From contig JACQAW010000227.1 of the NCBI GenBank assembly GCA_016194725.1, forward strand, positions 1-10,791: DNA of 10,791 nucleotides, in the 5' to 3' direction. Origin of the DNA: Deltaproteobacteria bacterium (GTDB lineage Bacteria; Bdellovibrionota; UBA1018; UBA923). The notes beneath the pieces were generated by a model. That model saw only the letters and a program-made list of their open reading frames with translations, made no database searches and was not told the DNA's origin. Of the stretch, positions 6,301 through 10,791 are shown piece by piece. Made by a program: the position numbers and the translations under genes. Positions within the stretch are counted from its first letter, which is position 1, and each line of letters starts with the position of its first letter.

Positions 6301-7260
6301 ATGGCGTTTTCTAGAGCCTTGTTTTTTCTGGTCATGGCCGCGGCGGTTTTCGGATTTAGCACCCAGCCGCAGGCGCTGGCTGGCTCACCAGCGCGAAAGT
6401 ATGCCGAGTGCCTGCGCAAGGCGGGGCATGCGCGGCAGGGCGCATGGGATATTGCGGCTTGCGGAAAGTTTCTGGATGGAATTCTGGATCTGGAGGCGAC
6501 CCGGTACACGGGCTATACCAATTTGGAGTGCGAAGATTCCGAGCAGGGCGAGCTGTTTTTGCCCGAGGGGTTTCGCATCGACACGACCAGCTGCGGAACG
6601 GATCCCCGGACGCTTGAAATTTTAAAGGCTGCCGTAAATGCGATGCTTTCGGAAATCAGATGCCTGGGCGAACTCAACCCCAATGTTGCCCGTCGCCTGG
6701 CCGCGCGCATCGCCGAGCGCCGCCCTCGCCTGAACTGCCTGGGCGGGCTCGATGGTTTTTCGCTCGTGCCCGGTACCGGTTTTTATGAAAGAGTTTGTGG
6801 GCAGCTCGTGGGCGGAGCTGAGGGCAGGGAGTGCGAAGACCGGGTTCAGGACATTCTCACGAAGCAAAAAAGAGCCGGCGCTTTTTTCAACGTGGCCACG
6901 CCTGATGACATTTATCTGGTGGCCTCTGATCCGCGCCAAACCACTTCGCCTGAGAGCATCGCGAGTACGGCCCTGCATGAGCTTTTGCATCTGGGTGGCA
7001 TTACGCACAACGACAAGCTCATCGACTGCGATGGCCAGCGAAAGCCGGTGCATGATTGCTATGCCAAGGGTTTTATCGACTACAAAAAAGACGCGGTCTA
7101 TGGCTGCAGCGCCATGTGCGCGGCCAGCCCAGGCACGCGTTCCTATTTCTGGACCCGCGAAGGTTGCCAGGCCTGCATGGGCTGGCGCAACCCCGGCGCC
7201 AACGAGTCCAGGTGCGAGTCGCCGGTTCCGTATGTCAAAAAGCGCGGAAGTTTTCCTTGA
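6301..7260 (+). CDS. Secreted cysteine-rich protein with a metzincin-type zinc metallopeptidase motif
   Basis: The 319-residue product begins at ATG 6301 behind a perfect ribosome binding site. It has a Sec signal peptide (FFLVMAAAVFGFS core, likely cleaved after AQALAG-like residues near 28; the sequence there is TQPQALAG). The mature chain has 15 cysteines (37, 54, 77, 98, 121, 146, 166, 178, 243, 253, 269, 273, 289, 292, 305), suggesting several disulphides and a periplasmic or extracellular site. STALHELLHLGGITHND contains HExxHxxGxxH (H226, E227, H230, G233, H236), the zinc-ligand and catalytic signature of metzincins. Met272 in YGCSAMCA, 36 residues on, could be the Met-turn. The N-terminal 190 residues match nothing I recognise and might be a propeptide or substrate-binding region. 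A zinc peptidase is likely from the motif; the subfamily and target are unknown. The gene's tail overlaps the convergent acyltransferase gene by 26 bases. Confidence 0.82.
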   Translation: MAFSRALFFLVMAAAVFGFSTQPQALAGSPARKYAECLRKAGHARQGAWDIAACGKFLDGILDLEATRYTGYTNLECEDSEQGELFLPEGFRIDTTSCGTDPRTLEILKAAVNAMLSEIRCLGELNPNVARRLAARIAERRPRLNCLGGLDGFSLVPGTGFYERVCGQLVGGAEGRECEDRVQDILTKQKRAGAFFNVATPDDIYLVASDPRQTTSPESIASTALHELLHLGGITHNDKLIDCDGQRKPVHDCYAKGFIDYKKDAVYGCSAMCAASPGTRSYFWTREGCQACMGWRNPGANESRCESPVPYVKKRGSFP

Positions 7261-8371
7261 GCCGTAGAAAATGCTTCTCCAAAATGTGCCAGCTGGCCAA
7301 GGCAAGACAAACGCTGACGATGCAAGTTACCGTGGCGTGCACAAGGGTAGCCGTTACCCAGCCGCCAGGCAGATTTTCAAGAGTCGAGCTGGGCCATAAC
7401 CTTCCCAGCGCGATATTGATTGGCACATGCAGGACATAAAGGGCATAGCTATACTTGCCCAGGGAACCGAGCGCGGGGTGCTCAAATAACCGCGCCCAAA
7501 GAGTTCCGGGTCGAGCCAGCAGCACGCACGCAATCTGCCCCGCAAAGCCGAAAGCCAGCAGGGTGTAGCCCGCGCTCTGCATCCAAGCATCGCCCCAGTT
7601 CAAGCCGGCATTCAGGACGGCTCCGGTCAGCAGCGCGGCGCTGCAGAGCCAGGCAACGACACGCGCCGGTGTGCGCAAGCGCGCATGCGCCTGCTCGTGG
7701 TTTATTAAAAGAGCCAGGCCCCCGCCCACCAGAAAACCGTCCATGCGAAACGGCGTCAGCACGTGCAGGCCAAATGGGCTGCATCCCCACGCCAGCATCA
7801 CTACGCGCAGGCCCACGACCAGCCCAACGCCGAGCACGCAGAGCCACTTGAGGCGCGCCGGTGGACACAAAAAAACAAGCGCCGGCCAGAGCAGGTAAAA
7901 GTGCTCTTCGACGGCCAGCGTCCAAAAATGATTCAACGAGGCGGTCAGGAAGCCGCCGGTTTTAGCGATCAGGATACCTGTTCCATAAAACCACAGCCAC
8001 GGCAACTCATGCGCGGCCTGGGCCGACCTTGCCGCATCGAATTTAACCAAACCCAGACGAATGACAAAAAGGTAATAGGCCAAAAGATAAGCGAAATAGA
8101 GCGGAAACATTCGTAGCGCCCGCCGCGCACAAAAATTCGAGCAATAACCGGGTCGGGACCGGGAGCGAACCAGAATTCCGGTGATGAGAAAGCCCGAAAG
8201 CACGAAAAACAAATCGACGCCGATCCAACCCGCGCTGCTCAGCGCCCGAGCCAGCCGATTTGTTTCGGGGATGTTCAGCAGATGGAGTTGCAGGATGAGC
8301 AGCACGGCCACTCCACGAATGCCATCCAGGCGGGGCAGGCGGGTGGACGTCGTTTGAGCTTGGACTTTCAC
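7235..8371 (-). CDS. Acyltransferase-3 family membrane protein (OafA/YrhL-like)
   Basis: This 378-residue multi-pass inner-membrane protein starts at GTG 8371-8369 and has the full length usual for single-domain members. The family modifies surface glycans, lipids or lipopolysaccharide by acyl transfer. Its marks are LPRLDGIRGVAVLLILQLH (12-30, conserved His30), GVDLFFVLSGFLITG (51-65), RRALRMFPLYF (83-93), and LNHFWTLAVEEHFYLLWP (146-163, paired glutamates 155-156). FRMDGFLVGGGLALL follows mid-protein, and LGKYSYALYVLHVP comes near the C-terminus. No SGNH domain is attached. It is a divergent paralogue of the protein at 1-944, aligning only at family motifs. No obvious ribosome binding site precedes the start, but a TACAAT box sits directly upstream. 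It is convergent with the metallopeptidase gene and divergent from the cytochrome gene. The substrate is unknown. Confidence 0.92.
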   Translation of the reverse strand: MKVQAQTTSTRLPRLDGIRGVAVLLILQLHLLNIPETNRLARALSSAGWIGVDLFFVLSGFLITGILVRSRSRPGYCSNFCARRALRMFPLYFAYLLAYYLFVIRLGLVKFDAARSAQAAHELPWLWFYGTGILIAKTGGFLTASLNHFWTLAVEEHFYLLWPALVFLCPPARLKWLCVLGVGLVVGLRVVMLAWGCSPFGLHVLTPFRMDGFLVGGGLALLINHEQAHARLRTPARVVAWLCSAALLTGAVLNAGLNWGDAWMQSAGYTLLAFGFAGQIACVLLARPGTLWARLFEHPALGSLGKYSYALYVLHVPINIALGRLWPSSTLENLPGGWVTATLVHATVTCIVSVCLALASWHILEKHFLRLKENFRAF

Positions 8372-8378
8372 CCCAGTG

Positions 8379-8384
8379 ATTGTA
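8379..8384 (-). promoter_or_regulatory. Candidate -10 box (TACAAT) giving a leaderless acyltransferase mRNA
   Basis: The minus strand reads TACAAT, 5 of 6 bases of the -10 consensus, seven bases before the GTG at 8371. Transcription from it would begin at or next to the start codon. No good -35 lies at 16-18 bases, only partial matches around 8402-8408, which overlap the -35 of the divergent cytochrome promoter. Confidence 0.3.
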
Positions 8385-8402
8385 ACCCCGGGACAATGGC
8401 AA

Positions 8403-8430
8403 TTGACAGCGGCGAGGGGTCTGATTTAGT
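8403..8430 (+). promoter_or_regulatory. Candidate sigma70 promoter for the cytochrome operon
   Basis: A perfect TTGACA (8403-8408) is followed after 16 bases by TTTAGT (8425-8430, 4 of 6 consensus bases). The expected start near 8437 leaves about a 33-base leader containing the ribosome binding site. It lies in the 98-base gap between divergent genes and points at the cytochrome gene. Confidence 0.5.
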
Positions 8431-8458
8431 GATTTTGGCACGGGTACAGGCGAGTCTT

Positions 8459-8465
8459 GAGGGGG
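8459..8465 (+). promoter_or_regulatory. Ribosome binding site of the cytochrome-like gene
   Basis: GAGGGGG ends four bases before GTG 8470 and supports that start, which is also the one that yields a signal peptide. An ATG at 8466 is out of frame and could compete for initiation. Confidence 0.55.
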
Positions 8466-8469
8466 ATGC

Positions 8470-10299
8470 GTGCGACTACCGAATTGGGCGGCTTTTTCTT
8501 TGGGAGTTGCGCTACTTCTTTCGGCTGCGCCGGGGCGCGCAACGGATTGGACCGACCAGTGGTGGCTGCAAAAAGCCTCTCGCGCCTTGCGCGGCGGCGA
8601 AGGCCTGAAGCCTGGCGAAGATTCCCAGGCCCTGCTTGCCCTGGGACGTGAAAAAGTGGTCGAGCAGTTCGTGGCCGACCCCCGCTTTGCTGACACGATC
8701 CTGGGCTTCAATATGGCGTTTCTGGGCTTTCGCCTGGACCGCATCAAGAAGGAAAACGGCAACTACGAAGACCTGGTTTATGAGCTGCCGCAGGCCGTGG
8801 CGTCGGCAGCCAGCGTGCTCACGGGCGGCGATTATTTTGACCTGTTCAATATTCCCCAGCATCATTATATCGGCCCGCTGCTCAAGCCCCGCAAGATGGA
8901 GTCCGGCGATGAGAAACTTGACCCAGCAGTCTTGCGCAGGAAAGTTACGCGCAATATTCAAGCTGACCTGCGCCGCATCCTGGCCCTGGCCCAAAGCACG
9001 CCGCCGGAACGTACGGTAGAGATCTGCACCGAGCTCGGTAACCACGCATTCAAATATATTTTTTCGAATGTACTCAATCTCACCGGTGGTTTCGGCAATA
9101 CCGTCATGGGCGACAAGAACTGGTATGGGCAGGCGCGCGATGCCTGCAACCGTCCAGCCGAGAAGTATGACTTTGCATCGGGGCTGCAGAAAATCATCGC
9201 GCAGAACGAGCTTTTTTTCACGATGCTGGCAAACCTGGAGCCCGGGCTTTACCATCCCGGCACGGTTGCCGACATTCGCGCGCTGGACCTGTCGCCCCTG
9301 AAGCTGGAATACGAGCACACGCAGTTTACCCGCACGGTACAGCGCACTTTGCCCAACTCGTCGACGAATTTTGACCGCAAACGCGCGGCGTACGTGCTGA
9401 AACGTTACTTCTGCGACGATCTTACGCCGGTGAACGTCGAGAACCCCGACGTCCACGCCGGCGACAAGCATGCGTCGAACCCCTCGTGTTTCGCCTGCCA
9501 CTACAAGCTTGATCCGATGGCCGGTTTTTTTCGCAACTACGGTTTTAATTTCAACAACTATTCGGATTCGAAAAACATTCGTTTTGACGACCGCTCGCGC
9601 ATGCCTTTGGCTGACTACGTGAAGAACTGGCAGCCCGGGCCCGATGGCGCGCATCCCTGGAACGTGGGCTTCATACGTTCGACGCAAAAGATCTCGCGAA
9701 ATTTTTACGGCAACGATTTGCCCGACCTGTACAGATTTCTGAAAACCGCGCCTGAGGTGCGGCGTTGCCTCGTCAAGCGTCTGTTCGAGTATCTGGTGGC
9801 CGATAACCAGCTGGTCGACGGCGATTACCTTGACTATCTGTCAGACGAGTTTCGCGACAATCTCAGGCTGGGCTCGGTGGCCGCGGTTAAAAAGGCGGCC
9901 GCGCGAATCGTGCTCTCGCGGGCTTTCAGTACGCCAAACGGCAGTACCGAAAAATGCCTGGACCATCGTCCGGGCCATGAAGATGGCACGGGCGGCACGC
10001 CATGCCGCGTGGCCTCGATTCTCAATCACTCATGCGTGACCTGCCACGGCTCAACAGATCAGTACCCAGGTCTTGACCTGAGCCACTGGATGGTTTTTTC
10101 CGACGGCACGTCGGGGTTCCCGCATCTGGACGACGAGCAAAAAATGGTGCCCGCGAAAAAAACCTTCGAGCAGATGCTCGCGCGCATCACCAGCGGCGAC
10201 CCTGGTTTTCGCATGCCCTATAAACGCGACATGCCCAGCACTGAGCGTCAGGAGCTTTATCTGTGGTTAAATAGCCGCCTGGGCGGGGGTTCGCCGTGA
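8470..10299 (+). CDS. Secreted di-haem cytochrome-like protein (DUF1549/DUF1588/DUF1585-like architecture)
   Basis: The 609-residue protein starts at GTG 8470 with a Sec signal (WAAFSLGVALLLSAAPGRA, cleaved near 24). Two CxxCH haem c sites are visible: CFACH at 340-344 and CVTCH at 522-526. The first lies in PSCFACHYKLDPMAGFFRNY, resembling the DUF1588 signature of planctomycete-type cytochromes (CxxCH then xxxDPxG). It is preceded by AAYVLKRYFCDDL, as in that family. Residues 30-90, with VVEQFVADPRFADTILGFNM, recall DUF1549. LKTAPEVRRCLVKRLFEYLV (424-443) recalls DUF1585. The C-terminal 515-605 is a class I cytochrome c-like domain, with RMPY (Met582) the likely distal ligand and a final WL helix. 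It probably acts as a periplasmic redox or haem-binding protein; substrate and partner are unknown. It overlaps the next gene by four bases. Confidence 0.8.
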   Translation: MRLPNWAAFSLGVALLLSAAPGRATDWTDQWWLQKASRALRGGEGLKPGEDSQALLALGREKVVEQFVADPRFADTILGFNMAFLGFRLDRIKKENGNYEDLVYELPQAVASAASVLTGGDYFDLFNIPQHHYIGPLLKPRKMESGDEKLDPAVLRRKVTRNIQADLRRILALAQSTPPERTVEICTELGNHAFKYIFSNVLNLTGGFGNTVMGDKNWYGQARDACNRPAEKYDFASGLQKIIAQNELFFTMLANLEPGLYHPGTVADIRALDLSPLKLEYEHTQFTRTVQRTLPNSSTNFDRKRAAYVLKRYFCDDLTPVNVENPDVHAGDKHASNPSCFACHYKLDPMAGFFRNYGFNFNNYSDSKNIRFDDRSRMPLADYVKNWQPGPDGAHPWNVGFIRSTQKISRNFYGNDLPDLYRFLKTAPEVRRCLVKRLFEYLVADNQLVDGDYLDYLSDEFRDNLRLGSVAAVKKAAARIVLSRAFSTPNGSTEKCLDHRPGHEDGTGGTPCRVASILNHSCVTCHGSTDQYPGLDLSHWMVFSDGTSGFPHLDDEQKMVPAKKTFEQMLARITSGDPGFRMPYKRDMPSTERQELYLWLNSRLGGGSP

Positions 10300-10787
10300 G
10301 AACACCGCTTTTATTATTTCTTCTTTCGTCGTCAGTGGCGTGGGCAACGGTGCAACCCCGCGGCGAATTTCGGGGCTACACCGAGGTGAACCGCATCCTG
10401 AAAGAACGTGTCGCACGCGCCAACGGTTTTCAGCTGGGCAAGTATCTGGGCGAAAGTTCGGCTGAGCCCGGTTCCAATGGCTTGCTCAGTCTGCTTGGCA
10501 CTTACCTGGGTTCGGATACCGACGCTGCTTATCGCAATGGCCAGCCCAACTCGCTCAACATGCTGCTTTGGTATCTGGCGCTCAGCGGACTGGCCACGGC
10601 CGCGGTCGTCATGAAACATTCCCCCTGGGACCGATTCGTGAGGCCGGCACCGCGGCTTCGACCCCCGTCGGCGCTGGGGGCCATGTGGGTGCCCGATGTC
10701 GGCGGAATCTCGCGTCATCAGGCCGCTGGCGCGCGCCCTGACGCCACCTTGCAAACTATTGTAATCGGCGGGCAGAGGCGCGACTAG
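10296..10787 (+). CDS. Small secreted protein coupled to the cytochrome gene, possibly frameshifted at its 3' end
   Basis: I do not recognise this 163-residue protein. GTG 10296 overlaps the cytochrome stop (GTGA), a classic sign of coupled translation. The signal peptide MRTPLLLFLLSSSVAWA is probably cleaved before TVQPRG, so the product is exported to the periplasm with its partner. The next 90 residues look like a real folded protein: GYTEVNRILKERVARANGF (about 27-45), LLSLLGTYLGSD (63-74) and NSLNMLLWYLALSGLATAA (86-104). After about residue 110 the chain becomes Pro/Arg-rich and loses that character, while another frame stays open with GC-ending codons near 10691-10760. The annotated stop at 10787 may therefore be an artefact of a frameshift, or the gene may really end there. 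A role in assembly or electron transfer with the cytochrome is inferred only from coupling. Confidence 0.6.
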   Translation: MRTPLLLFLLSSSVAWATVQPRGEFRGYTEVNRILKERVARANGFQLGKYLGESSAEPGSNGLLSLLGTYLGSDTDAAYRNGQPNSLNMLLWYLALSGLATAAVVMKHSPWDRFVRPAPRLRPPSALGAMWVPDVGGISRHQAAGARPDATLQTIVIGGQRRD

Positions 10788-10791
10788 TGCA

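Noticed and set aside
6622..7305. A 227-codon minus-strand frame opposite the metzincin-like gene
   Set aside because: It has no signature or ribosome binding site. The plus-strand gene has a perfect ribosome binding site, a signal peptide and the zinc motif.
1..8371. The two acyltransferase-3 genes as a recent duplication
   Set aside because: They match only at family motifs (for example DGLRGIA versus DGIRGVA) and differ elsewhere, so they are old paralogues or independently acquired.
8512..9687. A 391-codon minus-strand open frame
   Set aside because: It lies opposite the cytochrome-like gene, whose haem motifs and signal peptide show that the plus strand is the coding one.
1..10791. CRISPR array, tRNA, rRNA or insertion sequence
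   Set aside because: No regularly spaced direct repeats, cloverleaf-like segments, rRNA-like stretches, transposase motifs or terminal inverted repeats were seen by eye.

Overview
The window is GC-rich and densely coded. Nearly every product carries a Sec signal peptide, a lipobox or multiple membrane spans, so the region deals almost entirely with the cell envelope and periplasm. Lipoproteins, a periplasmic oligopeptide-binding-type protein and a c-type cytochrome point to a Gram-negative bacterium. The planctomycete-cytochrome-like (DUF1549/DUF1588/DUF1585-like) protein and the many unfamiliar secreted proteins would suit a Bdellovibrionota, Myxococcota or similar deltaproteobacterial-type lineage, but that is a weak inference. 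No RNA gene, CRISPR array, insertion sequence, integrase or phage gene was recognised.

Layout. 1-944 (-): an acyltransferase-3 (OafA/YrhL-type) membrane protein that runs off the left edge. 980-2473 (-): a phospholipase D / cardiolipin synthase-like lipoprotein just upstream of it in the same orientation. 2512-3669 (+): an FAD-dependent aromatic-ring-type monooxygenase, divergent from the PLD gene across only 38 bases. 3662-5233 (+): an OppA/DppA-type solute-binding protein whose start overlaps the monooxygenase stop. 5314-5997 (-): an unrecognised lipoprotein, convergent with the binding protein. 5998-6300: a 303-base intergenic region with two CACGTG palindromes and a small hairpin. 6301-7260 (+): a secreted cysteine-rich protein with a perfect metzincin zinc motif. 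7235-8371 (-): a second acyltransferase-3 protein, convergent with and overlapping the tail of the metallopeptidase gene. 8372-8469: a compact divergent promoter region. 8470-10299 (+): a secreted di-haem cytochrome-like protein. 10296-10787 (+): a small secreted protein translationally coupled to it.

How the parts may work together. Two transcription units are convincing from spacing: the monooxygenase with the binding protein (8-base overlap), and the cytochrome with the small secreted protein (4-base GTGA overlap). The PLD lipoprotein and first acyltransferase (35-base gap) are a probable third, perhaps for phospholipid or surface glycan acyl modification. No single known pathway ties the window together. 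The least explained parts are the metzincin-like cysteine-rich protein, the cytochrome/small-protein pair, and the pairing of a flavin monooxygenase with an orphan peptide-binding-type protein without ABC permease genes.
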